This document shows positions 24,115 through 33,335 of a stretch of DNA of 64,000 bases, in pieces. Below the pieces are notes generated by a model, which made no database searches, was not told the DNA's origin, and saw nothing but the letters and a program-made list of their open reading frames with translations. Position numbers and translations under genes: made by a program. The DNA comes from a virus: positions 62,001 through 126,000 of the IMG/VR virus record IMGVR_UViG_3300024243_000005; one strand, given 5' to 3'. Positions within the stretch are counted from its first letter, which is position 1, and each line of letters opens with the position of its first letter.

Positions 24115-24348
24115 ATGAAACAAGTACCCAGCATAGCGCAGATCGCTGCTGACATTCTGCGAGAGGTGGACGCCGAGCGGCAGACCAAGGTCGCTGCGGC
24201 CCAGCTTGCTGGTCCCACGGCCTCTCCTGTCCCGCACTCAGAGGTTGCGCGGGGCCTGAACAAGATCGCACACCGTCTCCGCGAGCTGCCAACAGAGCCC
24301 GTCGTCACCATGACTGACATCCACAACTTCATGGGGAGGGTGGGATGA
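24115..24348 (+). CDS. small helical protein
   Basis: 77 residues from the ATG at 24115, which lies just after the preceding stop (an earlier in-frame ATG would overlap the previous gene by 70 nt). Contains TKVAAA, one of the processing-like strings. Helical; no family recognised. The stop overlaps the next start (ATGA). Confidence 0.6.
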   Translation: MKQVPSIAQIAADILREVDAERQTKVAAAQLAGPTASPVPHSEVARGLNKIAHRLRELPTEPVVTMTDIHNFMGRVG

Positions 24349-24500
24349 TCGACAAGACCGCCGAGGGGCTGCGCAAACTCGCAGCAAAACTGCGCGAAGA
24401 GGCTGACCTCCGTGACGCCGCGCACACCGTAAAGTGTGCGCAGGTAATCCGGGGAGCTACCTCGCTGTACCAACTCAAAAAGAAGCTGGGAGTGTCCTGA
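24345..24500 (+). CDS. 51-residue helical protein
   Basis: Starts within ATGA of the preceding stop and ends in TGATG with the next start, so it is coupled on both sides. The product is lysine/alanine/leucine-rich (MIDKTAEGLRKLAAKLREEA at its start), an amphipathic helix. No family recognised. Confidence 0.6.
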   Translation: MIDKTAEGLRKLAAKLREEADLRDAAHTVKCAQVIRGATSLYQLKKKLGVS

Positions 24501-24871
24501 TGACCAACTCACAACTACTCCGCGACACAGCCGACGTGCTGGAGAAGGTCGCCGAGCACATGGATCAACAAGCATCCGTGGTGGACTCCGAACGCGCCGC
24601 CGCACATGCCGCGCAGGTCTCCGAGCTGTCCACCAAGGTTGGGTCCAAGGTTGACGTCGACGACGCCACCCTGGGCCGCATCGCCGAAGACCCCGCCCTG
24701 GTGGAGATCGTCACCAAGCTGGCATCAGACAGCGACGCACCCCCCGACGACATGGGTGAGGGCCACGACCTGGATGAGGGCAACACCGCCACAAGGACCA
24801 AGACGGGTTCTGCACAGGGAGAAATGGCTCCCGAGGACGCCCGGCTCTTGGCCTGGGTCAACGGCGACTGA
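24500..24871 (+). CDS. small acidic helical protein
   Basis: 123 residues from the ATG overlapping the previous stop. Helical N-terminal half, aspartate-rich middle, and a short C-terminal segment with TKTGSAQGEMAPEDARLLAW. Immediately upstream of the candidate decoration protein. Confidence 0.65.
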   Translation: MTNSQLLRDTADVLEKVAEHMDQQASVVDSERAAAHAAQVSELSTKVGSKVDVDDATLGRIAEDPALVEIVTKLASDSDAPPDDMGEGHDLDEGNTATRTKTGSAQGEMAPEDARLLAWVNGD

Positions 24872-24931
24872 AAAAGATCGACGACGAGGAACACCACCTC
24901 TTAGCAAGCTACACGCAAAAGGAGCATTGAA

Positions 24932-25387
24932 ATGTCCGTACTCGCATCCAAGTTCGACATCACCAGAGGGTACCCCAACGGCGCCCTGGAAGAGGACTTC
25001 CCGATCAAGAAGACCGGCACCACCTACGAGACCATTCCCGCTGGTCACCTCGTGGTCCCGGAGGCCGACGCCGCTGGCGCAGCCGTCATCAGCGCGGGCA
25101 CCACGCCCGACACGTCCCAGACCGACAACGCCCCAGTGTGGCTGGTGGTCGAGGGCAACGACGACTTCTCCGGGGACTACGTCAAGAAGGCGCACTGCCT
25201 GCGCCTGGGCTCGGGCCTCATCTGGGAGACCGATCAGTTCGCCGCCGGAACCTACGCCGTGAGCACCCCCGTGTCGTTCAGCGCGGGCAAGATCAAGGTC
25301 AAGGGGTCCAACGAGCAGATCATCGGCTACGTGGTGGCGAACGAAGTCACCGCGCGTGGCGTCCTGCGCATCGCCGACACCGCGTAA
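24932..25387 (+). CDS. candidate head decoration protein
   Basis: 151 residues with a strong ribosome site (AAAGGAGC). All-beta-like sequence with a flexible N-terminus. A small beta-rich protein directly before the major capsid gene is the usual place for a decoration (cement) protein; no diagnostic motif is visible, so this is positional inference. Confidence 0.65.
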   Translation: MSVLASKFDITRGYPNGALEEDFPIKKTGTTYETIPAGHLVVPEADAAGAAVISAGTTPDTSQTDNAPVWLVVEGNDDFSGDYVKKAHCLRLGSGLIWETDQFAAGTYAVSTPVSFSAGKIKVKGSNEQIIGYVVANEVTARGVLRIADTA

Positions 25388-25464
25388 GGAGTGGTGATTC
25401 CTCGTCGGTTGTACTAAGCTAAACACGAAACGCACCACGTAAACGGTTCTGGAGGACCAAACAA

Positions 25465-26379
25465 ATGGAACAGTACGCCACGCAAGAAAGCGAAGTTGAA
25501 GCGCGGCTCGTCAACTCGAACTTCGTCAAGAAGATCGAGGAGGGGCGCACCAAAGAGGCCCAAGACGAGGGCTCCGCATTCATCCGCATGAAGGTCCGTC
25601 AGGAATCCTTCGCCCGCGAGATCATCCACCCCATCCTTCTGGAAGACGACCAGATCGACCGGGACGAGAACTCCGACCAGCCCAAGAAGATCGTGGAGAA
25701 GGAGCCAGACAGCGTGGCCACCTTCGTGACCTTCCAGGGCACCGGGCGGCGTACCTGGTTCCGTGGCCTCCGCTTTGCGGTGAAGTTCGGGAAGACCGAA
25801 TCCCAGCGCTTCACCAAGAACAAGTGGGAGCTGATGACGTACCAGAACGACATCCGCAAGATCCTCTCAGACAACTCGGTCAAGGACATGGCCGACCAGG
25901 AGGACACCCACTTCATCGGCACCATCGATGACCTGATCGCGCTGAACCTCGCGACGCAGATGACCACGGCCACCGGCTTCAACTCCGCCAGCTTCAAGAA
26001 GGCGTTCCAGGCCATGGTGCGTCGTCGCCAGCCCATCGGCAAGATGCTGATGACCAAGGAGCTGTACTACGAGGCCCTGGACCTGCCCGCCACCTCCGTC
26101 GGCAACACGGTCGCCTCGCGGCACTACGACGAGGGCATCGAGGACGAGGACGTCCTGTGGGGTCTGCCGGTGGTGTCCACCATGAAGAGCGACGTCCTGA
26201 ACCCCAAGAAGGCGTACGTCTTCGCCCCCGAGGAGTTCCTGGGCTGCTTCTTCCTGCTGCAGGACGCGACCCTGTACATCAAGCACGAGGCCGACATCAT
26301 CGAGTTCTGGAGCTACGCGGCTCCGGGCATCGGCATCGGGAACACGCTGGCTTTCCAGGCCATCACCTTCCCGGCGTAA
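25465..26379 (+). CDS. major capsid protein (probable)
   Basis: 304 residues with a strong ribosome site (CTGGAGGACC). Charged helical N-terminal arm, mixed alpha/beta core, hydrophobic C-terminal end (YAAPGIGIGNTLAFQAITF). Size, codon bias toward GC-ending codons, its own strong translation signals and the decoration-protease-scaffold context all point to the major capsid protein. An HK97-type fold is likely but not demonstrated. Confidence 0.75.
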   Translation: MEQYATQESEVEARLVNSNFVKKIEEGRTKEAQDEGSAFIRMKVRQESFAREIIHPILLEDDQIDRDENSDQPKKIVEKEPDSVATFVTFQGTGRRTWFRGLRFAVKFGKTESQRFTKNKWELMTYQNDIRKILSDNSVKDMADQEDTHFIGTIDDLIALNLATQMTTATGFNSASFKKAFQAMVRRRQPIGKMLMTKELYYEALDLPATSVGNTVASRHYDEGIEDEDVLWGLPVVSTMKSDVLNPKKAYVFAPEEFLGCFFLLQDATLYIKHEADIIEFWSYAAPGIGIGNTLAFQAITFPA

Positions 26380-26395
26380 GAACGGCTGCATCACT

Positions 26396-26433
26396 CCCAG
26401 GCCCCCGACTAATGAAACGGGGAGGGGCCTGGG
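26396..26433 (+). terminator. GC-rich hairpin after the capsid gene
   Basis: Arms CCCAGGCCCC and GGGGCCTGGG enclose an 18-nt loop. No T-run follows, so this may be a partial terminator or mRNA-stabilising hairpin that sets capsid expression above the downstream genes. Confidence 0.5.
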
Positions 26434-26460
26434 CTGCTTGACTGCTACAAGGAGTACGAC

Positions 26461-26862
26461 ATGACGAAAGTCCGTCTGACATGGTGTGGGCAGGGCGCTC
26501 TGGATCTTTCCCATCTCACCACCGACGAGGGGCTTCCCCTCATGTTCGCCGCCCCAGGGTGTACGGCAGTTGTGAGTACGGACACCACCAAGCACCCGCT
26601 TCTCTCCTCGTTCCTCAAGCCACTGGGGGATCTTCACAGCGTGGACGCCGAGTCCCCAGAAGAACCCCTCGTAGCCGCTCCATCCCCGGAACCACCTCCT
26701 CCAGAACCAGTACCGGAGAAGGAGTCAACACCCGCACCCGCCGTCGTATCTGAGCCGGAACCCGAGCCCGAGCCCGAGCCCGCCCCGGAACCCGACAAGC
26801 CTAAGCCGGGCCGAGGTCGGGGACGTGAGAGGGCAGGCGGTGAGAAAAAGAACGACAAGTAG
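26461..26862 (+). CDS. small protein with proline/glutamate-rich tail
   Basis: 133 residues with ribosome site AAGGAG. The first 60 residues are a small globular domain; the rest is a proline/glutamate repeat region (PEPEPEPE) ending in a basic RGRGRERAGG tail. It sits after the capsid gene and could be a head-completion or adaptor protein. Confidence 0.6.
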   Translation: MTKVRLTWCGQGALDLSHLTTDEGLPLMFAAPGCTAVVSTDTTKHPLLSSFLKPLGDLHSVDAESPEEPLVAAPSPEPPPPEPVPEKESTPAPAVVSEPEPEPEPEPAPEPDKPKPGRGRGRERAGGEKKNDK

Positions 26863-26907
26863 AGGGGCATCACGCACCTCAACCTCAACACCCGATTCAC
26901 CCAAAGG

Positions 26908-26939
26908 CGCGTGCTGCTCTGCGGTGCGCGCTTTTTTTA
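26908..26939 (+). terminator. rho-independent terminator
   Basis: A GC-rich hairpin (GGCGCG...CGCGC) is followed by TTTTTTT. It ends the capsid transcription unit, with a palindrome copy immediately downstream. Confidence 0.7.
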
Positions 26940-26946
26940 CATGACA

Positions 26947-26959
26947 TTTACGCGGTAAA
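26947..26959. repeat. dispersed palindrome ATTTACGCGGTAAAT
   Basis: Intergenic, between the capsid-unit terminator and the 26964 start codon. Confidence 0.85.
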
Positions 26960-26963
26960 TCAC

Positions 26964-27218
26964 ATGACAGAAAAAACAGATGAGACAGTAGATGTAACGG
27001 AAACCCACGACCTCAATATCGCAGCCTACATCAAGGAAGTGAAGGAGGTACCTACAATGGGGCACGTAGTTCGGGACCGGAAAGTCTATATCCAGTTCGG
27101 ACTATCTGCTGAGGTGTTTGCGGCACACCAGAACGACTACTGGAACTCGGTGCACGCGAGGTGTGACAGCACACGGAAGAACTTCCTGCAGCTAACGAAG
27201 CGCGCCAAACATAGGTAA
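26964..27218 (+). CDS. small hypothetical protein
   Basis: 84 residues. The palindrome at 26947-26959 ends 4 nt before the ATG, occupying the place of a ribosome site. Acidic N-terminus, basic C-terminus. No family recognised. Confidence 0.6.
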   Translation: MTEKTDETVDVTETHDLNIAAYIKEVKEVPTMGHVVRDRKVYIQFGLSAEVFAAHQNDYWNSVHARCDSTRKNFLQLTKRAKHR

Positions 27219-27223
27219 AACCA

Positions 27224-27616
27224 ATGCTGTTATCAGCGGTACCCGCCCAACCCAACGAATTCCTAGCGGTGTCGTGCCTGAGTGCTGACGCAGTAGGGGA
27301 CGTCGTCTACTTCACAGGGGTGGACGCAGTGGCGCGAGTGGTCATGACCGACCGCACAAAGGGACCCGGCGTAGGGATCATCATCAAAAAACGCGGCGCT
27401 ACTTCTGCCGTAGTCCAGACACGCGGAATAGTACGCAACGTCTACGCGGGTCTGCCCACACGTAGTACCCTCTTCGTCTCCGACGATGGTGGACTCACCG
27501 CACTGGTGCCCTCGTTTCCTTCTACCGGAATACGCTACATTCACCGCTTCGCAAAAACAATAAATCCGACTACATTACTGTTGTTGCACGAAACGCCTAT
27601 TGTTTTAAACGCGTAA
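27224..27616 (+). CDS. small beta-rich virion-type protein
   Basis: 130 residues, predicted mostly beta strand from the alternating hydrophobic pattern, starting 5 nt after the previous stop. Head-completion proteins of this size are common at this map position; no motif supports a specific role. Confidence 0.6.
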   Translation: MLLSAVPAQPNEFLAVSCLSADAVGDVVYFTGVDAVARVVMTDRTKGPGVGIIIKKRGATSAVVQTRGIVRNVYAGLPTRSTLFVSDDGGLTALVPSFPSTGIRYIHRFAKTINPTTLLLLHETPIVLNA

Positions 27617-27622
27617 TACCTT

Positions 27623-27689
27623 TTCGACTACTCGGAAGATAGTGCTCACGCGGTGGTGAGCGGTGCACAACGGGTAGTCGAATTTTTTT
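27623..27689 (+). terminator. branched rho-independent terminator
   Basis: An outer stem (TTCGACTAC with GTAGTCGAA) encloses a second hairpin (GCTCAC/GTGAGC), followed by TTTTTTT. Confidence 0.75.
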
Positions 27690-27716
27690 CTACACCACAC
27701 CACAAGGAGCAGTGCC

Positions 27717-28265
27717 ATGCCCAACACCAACGCCCCCACCACACGAGCCCTCGAAGAAGACGTCGACGTCACCCCCGAGGTTGAGGAGGAGACTCCCAAG
27801 GAAGAAGAGCCCGTGGTTGAGGAGGAGACTCCCAAGGAAGAAGAGCCCGAGGTTGAGGGAGAGCCCGAGGTTGAGGGAGAGCCCGAGGTTGAGGGAGAGA
27901 CCCATGCCGAAAAGGTAGCGCGCATGGTCAGCGGCGACACCATCGAGCTGCCCGACGGTACCCCCGCCGTGAAGCTGTCCGACCTGGAATTGTGGGCCTT
28001 CCGTGCCAAGACCGCCGAGCGGGAGTCTGCGTTTCACACGCACACGATCGCAGTCCAGAAGCGGGACATTACGGACCTGCGTCACCGTCTCACCATGTCC
28101 GAGCAGGACAACCTCATCCTGCAAGCCAAGCACGCCGCCGAACAAAGCATCGCTGAAGAGGCTTCGTACACCCGGACACTGTGCGAGCGGTACAACCTCG
28201 AACCCACCAAGTTGGGTATTGACATCACATCCGGGTTGTTGCACGATCTTCGTACTCAGAGTTAA
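27717..28265 (+). CDS. protein with tandem acidic repeats
   Basis: 182 residues with a ribosome site (AAGGAGCAG). The N-terminal third is a repeat of glutamate-rich units (VEEETPKEEEP twice, VEGEPE three times). The rest is helical. The highly acidic repeat region should be disordered. It precedes the fibre-like gene. Confidence 0.65.
   Translation: MPNTNAPTTRALEEDVDVTPEVEEETPKEEEPVVEEETPKEEEPEVEGEPEVEGEPEVEGETHAEKVARMVSGDTIELPDGTPAVKLSDLELWAFRAKTAERESAFHTHTIAVQKRDITDLRHRLTMSEQDNLILQAKHAAEQSIAEEASYTRTLCERYNLEPTKLGIDITSGLLHDLRTQS
27780..27902 (+). repeat. tandem repeats of 36 bp and 18 bp
   Basis: Two near-identical 36-bp units are followed by three 18-bp units, in frame in the 27717 gene. 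A likely site of copy-number variation by slippage. Confidence 0.8.
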
Positions 28266-28331
28266 AGGGTACGCAGTACCCCCACCACCGCTAACTCTAC
28301 ACGGAAACCATCAGCAAGGAGAGTTAGCCTC

Positions 28332-29978
28332 ATGACCGCACGCCCACAATTTTTCAACACCTCCACCGGAGTCGTGGAGTCCCTCCCAGCAGGGACCGCA
28401 CTCGACCTCGGTACCGGGGGCCTCAACGTCGGCGGTAACATCGCCTTGTCCAACAGCGCCAAGATCACCGGCATGGGTGCAGGTACCCAGGCAGGCGACG
28501 CGGCACGCTACGAACAGGTCCTCCTGCGCAGTGGCGTCAACGCCATGTCCGCTGACCTGGCCATGGGTGACAACCAGATCACTGGTCTGGGGAGCCCGAG
28601 CGCCGCAACCGACGCAGCCTCCAAGCAGTACGTGGACGGTGTGGCCCAGGGTCTCAGCGTCAAGCGCAGCGTCAAGGCCGCGACCCAGGCCAATCTGGTG
28701 GGCACCCGTACGCTCAGCGTGATCACCGCCGGTGCCAATGGCGCCTTCCCCACCGTGGACGGCATCACGATCACCACGGACGGCTCCGCCGGGGCCAACG
28801 ATGGTACCGAGGCCGCTTCCGACCGCGTGCTGGTCAAGAACCAGACCGCCGACGTGGACAACGGCGTCTACTTCCTGTCCGATCCCGGCGACGGCAGCAA
28901 CCCATGGAAGCTGACCCGCTGCTCCGACGCCGACGAGCAAAGCGACGACATGAGCGGCGCCTTCATGTTCGTGGAGCAGGGCACCGTTGACGCCGACACC
29001 GGGTGGGTCTGCACCGGCGACGGTGACATCCTCCCCAACACCCACGACATGGTCTTCACCCAGTTCTCCGGCGCAGGCAGCTACACCGGCGGCGACGGCG
29101 TCGCCATCACGGGCACCTCCGTGGCCGTGGACCTGGGCACCGCCCCCGGCCTCCTGTTCAACGCTGGGAAGCTGCTGGTCAAGACCAAGACCAACGGCGG
29201 CGTCACCCTGGACGCGGACGGCCTCAGCGCCACCATCGGCAGCGGCGACGTCGGGGTCAACGGCTCCGGGCAGCTCTACGTGCCCGACGGCGCGCTCGAC
29301 AACGACCACATCAACGCCTCCGCAGGCATCGTGGACACCAAGCTGGCCACCCTCGCCACCGCGAACAAGGTGTCCGGTTCCGCCGTGCAGCTCGGCACCA
29401 ACCCCGGCATCGAGGACAGCACCGGCCTGAAGATCAAGATCGGCGACAGCAACACCCTGTCCCTGGATGGTGACGGCCTCGCCGTCGATGGTGTGCCCAC
29501 CACGTTCAACATCGGCGCCACCGCCGTCGGAGCTGCCGTCACGGCCCCGAACCTGGACACCCTGACCGACGTCAGCCAGGCTGACAGCCTGCACACCCAC
29601 GGCCAGGTGCAGAACAAGGAGAACTTCACCGCCGACACCGCTGGCGTGACCGCCGACACCGCCGTGCGCTGCAGCACCGCAAGCAAAGTCGTCACCGCAG
29701 CCTGCGACACCGCCGCCAACGCCCGCATCATCGGCGTAGCCCCCGCCGCCGCAACCAGCGGAAACCCTGCCCTGTTCGTGGCAGCGGGTTACACGGAGGG
29801 CGTGACCGTGGCTGGCACCCCCTCGATCAACGACCCGGTCTTCCTGCAGTCCAACGGCACCCTGAGCAGCGTTCAGCCCAGCACCGCTGGCCACCAGATC
29901 GTCCGCGTGGGCTTCTACTGTGGTACCAACGCGATCTTCGTGCAGATCGCCTACCTCGGCACCGTGCCCGCAGCGTAA
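28332..29978 (+). CDS. phage fibre-like protein
   Basis: 548 residues with a ribosome site (AAGGAGAG). It contains elements common in phage fibres and head fibres: GLGSPSAATDAASKQYVDG (about 76-94), LVKNQTADVDNGVYFL (about 161-176), and long glycine/serine/threonine-rich beta repeats. A C-terminal domain of about 110 residues follows DVSQADSLHTHG. It lies between capsid and neck genes, so it may be a head or neck fibre rather than a tail fibre. Confidence 0.75.
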   Translation: MTARPQFFNTSTGVVESLPAGTALDLGTGGLNVGGNIALSNSAKITGMGAGTQAGDAARYEQVLLRSGVNAMSADLAMGDNQITGLGSPSAATDAASKQYVDGVAQGLSVKRSVKAATQANLVGTRTLSVITAGANGAFPTVDGITITTDGSAGANDGTEAASDRVLVKNQTADVDNGVYFLSDPGDGSNPWKLTRCSDADEQSDDMSGAFMFVEQGTVDADTGWVCTGDGDILPNTHDMVFTQFSGAGSYTGGDGVAITGTSVAVDLGTAPGLLFNAGKLLVKTKTNGGVTLDADGLSATIGSGDVGVNGSGQLYVPDGALDNDHINASAGIVDTKLATLATANKVSGSAVQLGTNPGIEDSTGLKIKIGDSNTLSLDGDGLAVDGVPTTFNIGATAVGAAVTAPNLDTLTDVSQADSLHTHGQVQNKENFTADTAGVTADTAVRCSTASKVVTAACDTAANARIIGVAPAAATSGNPALFVAAGYTEGVTVAGTPSINDPVFLQSNGTLSSVQPSTAGHQIVRVGFYCGTNAIFVQIAYLGTVPAA

Positions 29979-30084
29979 TCCTGAACACCCCCTCCTGTAA
30001 CACCTCCTAGCTGAATCCTGCTCCATCCAAGACTGGTCAAACCCAACCGGGACCGCTACAATACTGCGTAGCGCAAGGAATCCA

Positions 30085-30798
30085 ATGAGTTCTATAATCC
30101 AGACAGGTGAAACCGAGCCCGTTGAAATCTACGTTACAGATATCGTAGGTGACGCGCTTCTCGGAAAAACGGACATCAAACTGCGTATCCGCCGCCACGC
30201 AGATGGGTACTATCTGGACTGGAGTGACGATACCTTCAAAATTGCAGGCTCAGTTGTCACGATGTTGGAAGCGTTGTCTGAAGTTGACGCCACCAACAGT
30301 CCCGGAATGTACGCTTTAGACACCGCTACACACAAGCACGGCTTGGATACTAACGCGATAACGAACCCCGGCACTAATGACATCTACGCCATCACCGTCC
30401 TACAGGACGGAGGTGCGGACGCCACCGGACTACCCACCAACAGCGAACTCAAAGTAGGCTTCTGGGCTGACCAAATAGGCGGTGTACCCGTCAGCGTAGC
30501 CAACGCCGTGTGGAACGCCATGCAAGCTGACCACGTCGTACAGGGGTCCTTCGGCGAACTACTGCTCCGTGTAGAGGCACTGAAACACGGCAACCACGTC
30601 CTGGACAACCTCGTCTACAACAGCCAGAACCTAATCATCTCCGGACGCATGCGTCTATTCACCACAAAAACCGCTGTTGCCGCAGCCACGGATGGGGGCA
30701 CCGGAGAAGGGGAGTTTGCTTCCTACTCCTTCACCACTACCGTTGATAGCCAGAACGACTACCGCGCAGATGTGATCCGCGCCAGCAAGGATAGTTGA
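30085..30798 (+). CDS. virion-type protein
   Basis: 237 residues. An N-terminal beta domain is followed by VSVANAVWNAMQADHVVQGSF, a pattern often seen in phage structural proteins. The C-terminus is beta-rich. Ribosome site CAAGGAA. Map position between the fibre-like gene and the neck genes. Confidence 0.65.
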   Translation: MSSIIQTGETEPVEIYVTDIVGDALLGKTDIKLRIRRHADGYYLDWSDDTFKIAGSVVTMLEALSEVDATNSPGMYALDTATHKHGLDTNAITNPGTNDIYAITVLQDGGADATGLPTNSELKVGFWADQIGGVPVSVANAVWNAMQADHVVQGSFGELLLRVEALKHGNHVLDNLVYNSQNLIISGRMRLFTTKTAVAAATDGGTGEGEFASYSFTTTVDSQNDYRADVIRASKDS

Positions 30799-30800
30799 CG

Positions 30801-30953
30801 ATGTTTAGTCTACTAAACCTCGTAACACGCGGTTCCGTGACCATAGGACTTAAACCAGCACCGATCACCGCCCCCAAGAACACACAGGCAGTGATCGACG
30901 CTGCGCCTGCGGCGCCCCAGGGGGCTTCCGCCGTCAAAAAAGAGACCAGCTAA
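30801..30953 (+). CDS. 50-residue small protein
   Basis: Starts 2 nt after the preceding stop and overlaps the next start (TAATG). Short hydrophobic N-terminus then an alanine/proline-rich tail ending AVKKETS. Its tight packing between two genes is the main support. Confidence 0.5.
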   Translation: MFSLLNLVTRGSVTIGLKPAPITAPKNTQAVIDAAPAAPQGASAVKKETS

Positions 30954-31513
30954 TGAGTGTGCGCATCCAGTGGTCCCCGAACACTGAATCAGATATTAAG
31001 TCCTACGAACTGGTGCGCTGCGCCACGAAGACGGGAACCTACGCACTGGTGACCACCATCGTGCACGACCTGCTCGGAGCCAACTACGACGCCACCGCGT
31101 CCAAGTTCTTCTACGACGACACTGCAGGCACAACCGCGCACTGGTACAAACTACGCGCCGTGGATCAGTACAGTAATCCCAGCGGCTACACAAACCCTTT
31201 CCAACCGGGGGAAAGCACAACGCCCCCTGTATTTCCCAACACGGTGTCCCTAACTGAAGACTACCCCACGACCGATAACCTTCGGTACATCACTGCAGGG
31301 GCTGCGGGGGTGGGTGACGCTCAAGTCCGCGTCTACAAAAAAACGGACTACGACCAGGGAAAACTAACCCTCATCCAGGGTCAAACCACCACCGACGCCA
31401 ATGGACGCTGGAAAGTCCCTATCCTGGTGGAGGCCGGAACAACGTACACTATCTACTTCCAGAAACCCCACGCCTTCGGCCCTGATACCACAGAAGTGGT
31501 AGTGCCCTCATAA
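30953..31513 (+). CDS. fibronectin-type III-like virion protein
   Basis: 186 residues. The first 85 look like a fibronectin type III domain (IQWSPNTESDIKSYELVR and HWYKLRAVDQYSNPSGYT); the second half is another beta domain. Such domains decorate phage virions and may bind carbohydrates. Start overlaps the previous stop by one base. Confidence 0.65.
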   Translation: MSVRIQWSPNTESDIKSYELVRCATKTGTYALVTTIVHDLLGANYDATASKFFYDDTAGTTAHWYKLRAVDQYSNPSGYTNPFQPGESTTPPVFPNTVSLTEDYPTTDNLRYITAGAAGVGDAQVRVYKKTDYDQGKLTLIQGQTTTDANGRWKVPILVEAGTTYTIYFQKPHAFGPDTTEVVVPS

Positions 31514-31523
31514 GGAACTAGCC

Positions 31524-32000
31524 ATGCTCATCGAACAGAAGAACGTCGAACCTGACCACCTCATCACAACGGTAGAGCAGGCCATCAAGATAGGCGCGCA
31601 GTTCACCGGCGAAATACCCTCCATCGACGATGGGGGTGAGGACATCCTGTTCGTCCCCTACATGAACGACGCCGATGGCATCTATCGCATGATGAGGTCC
31701 GCTACCACCCCAACCGTGGTTGAGGGCGACAAAGGGGGCCTGTTTCTCTTCGCAAACAAGGTGCCCGTGCGTATCGAGTACATCCTGGCCGACCTCGGTA
31801 CGTCCCAGGCGTGGAACCTCCACCACGCCCTGGCACACGGGAACTTTCCCATCGCCAACGCCACCAGCCAATACATCCGGCGCACCTTCGATGACGACGG
31901 GCTGATCCTGGCCCCCACGGAAGGGGTAAAGCTGATTACTACCGCTGCCACGAAAGCGATGTGGATGCGGGTAGGCGTCAGCGTTTGTCGCGCACTCTAG
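31524..32000 (+). CDS. hypothetical virion protein
   Basis: 158 residues with a ribosome site (AAGGAAC). Mixed alpha/beta. No family recognised. Between the FN3-like gene and the probable neck protein. Confidence 0.65.
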   Translation: MLIEQKNVEPDHLITTVEQAIKIGAQFTGEIPSIDDGGEDILFVPYMNDADGIYRMMRSATTPTVVEGDKGGLFLFANKVPVRIEYILADLGTSQAWNLHHALAHGNFPIANATSQYIRRTFDDDGLILAPTEGVKLITTAATKAMWMRVGVSVCRAL

Positions 32001-32003
32001 GAA

Positions 32004-32016
32004 TTTACGGGGTAAA
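32004..32016. repeat. dispersed palindrome ATTTACGGGGTAAAT
   Basis: Intergenic, 5 nt before the ATG at 32022. Confidence 0.85.
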
Positions 32017-32021
32017 TCGCC

Positions 32022-32507
32022 ATGGCCGTCACAGCCACACCAGCAACTCCCAGCGTCGTCAGTGCAGACGAAATCCGCATGTTTTTGCGCGACTTCGCCC
32101 TGGGGCACCTCACCAGCGGGCAGGGGAACCTGATCCTGGATGACGTGCAGTTCTCCCCCAAAGAACTTGCCCTGGCCATCAAGATGGCAGTGTCGGCGTA
32201 CAACCTGGTGACCCCTGTATCCAACGTCACCGCCGCCAACTTCCCCAATGAGTACCTCCTGCTGATTGGTGTCACGCGCTTCCTGCTCCTCTCTGAGGGC
32301 TTCCATCAACTCCGCAACCAAGTGAACGCACAGGATGGGGATATTGCCCCCGCAGGCATCTACGAGAAGGCTGCAGCCTACATCGCGCTCTCCAATACCT
32401 TGAACGCGGAGTGGACCACCTCTGTCAGATCGCTCAAAAACCAACTGAACATGGAAGGTGCGTACAGCAGCCTCGGGTCGGGCATGGGTGGGGGTAAAAC
32501 AATCTGA
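32022..32507 (+). CDS. probable neck/head-tail adaptor protein
   Basis: 161 residues, mainly helical, with a pattern (DEIRMFLRDFA, NLILDDVQFSPKELALAIKMAVSAYN) that I associate with head-tail adaptor proteins. It overlaps the following gene by one base. The palindrome at 32004-32016 ends 5 nt before its ATG. The assignment is by pattern memory and map position. Confidence 0.6.
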   Translation: MAVTATPATPSVVSADEIRMFLRDFALGHLTSGQGNLILDDVQFSPKELALAIKMAVSAYNLVTPVSNVTAANFPNEYLLLIGVTRFLLLSEGFHQLRNQVNAQDGDIAPAGIYEKAAAYIALSNTLNAEWTTSVRSLKNQLNMEGAYSSLGSGMGGGKTI

Positions 32508-33331
32508 TGTCCTTCTCAGTAGAGATCGTGAAGGTGACACCGCTGTACCCAAAAAAGGTACTGCTGCAGTGGGACATCCAGGATCCACCCGCTGCTGGGT
32601 CCTACACCTTCACCATCGAACGTAGTGGCTCCACTTCTGGACCGTGGACCCTCGTCGTAGCTGGACTACAAAACACGTACAACTACTTCGATGACTTCAG
32701 CACACTAACCAAAGAACACGACATCAACCTCCTCTCCCTGCAGCGAAACGTCTACTATCGCATCACTGCTGCACCTCCCACGGGAAGCGCTGTAACTAGC
32801 GAGCCGCACGGCTTTGAACCCAGTGAACTCAGTCCTATGGCACGGGGACTCCGCCGCCGCCTCCGCCACGACCAACTCATCACTTACAAAAAAATCAACG
32901 GCGTAAAGCTCGCTATCTCCAAGCGCCGCCGCTGGGGTCCACGCTGCACCGTGTGCTTCGACCCCGTATCCAAGGCAGCACTGCATTCACACTGTGAGGC
33001 GTGCTATGGCACCGGCTTCGCAGACGGGTACTGGACAAGCGTCATAATGTGGGGGCGCATTAGCCCTGACAAAGTTGCTGTACAAGGTGCGCCCGCTGGG
33101 GTGGTGGAAAGCTCAGGGCATGTCATCACACTGCTTGATGTTCCCAGACTGCAAGACGATGACCTGATCACCGAGCTGGATACAAACCGCCGCTACGTCG
33201 TACGCCGTCAGCTCCAAACAGAGCTGCGCCGCTACCCTGTGCATCAGCAAGTACAAGTATCCCAGCTATCTCGAAACGCCGTCGAGTACCTCATAGCGGT
33301 AGACAGCTCCTTATCTCCTCCGCTACTCTAA
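32507..33331 (+). CDS. neck-type protein with FN3-like and zinc-knuckle segments
   Basis: 274 residues. N-terminal 90 residues resemble an FN3 domain. Residues about 145-165 contain C-x2-C and C-x2-C (CTVC, CEAC) followed by YGTGF, a zinc-binding knuckle. The C-terminal part is beta-rich. Located between the adaptor and sheath genes, so probably part of the neck or tail terminator. Confidence 0.6.
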   Translation: MSFSVEIVKVTPLYPKKVLLQWDIQDPPAAGSYTFTIERSGSTSGPWTLVVAGLQNTYNYFDDFSTLTKEHDINLLSLQRNVYYRITAAPPTGSAVTSEPHGFEPSELSPMARGLRRRLRHDQLITYKKINGVKLAISKRRRWGPRCTVCFDPVSKAALHSHCEACYGTGFADGYWTSVIMWGRISPDKVAVQGAPAGVVESSGHVITLLDVPRLQDDDLITELDTNRRYVVRRQLQTELRRYPVHQQVQVSQLSRNAVEYLIAVDSSLSPPLL

Positions 33332-33335
33332 GCGT

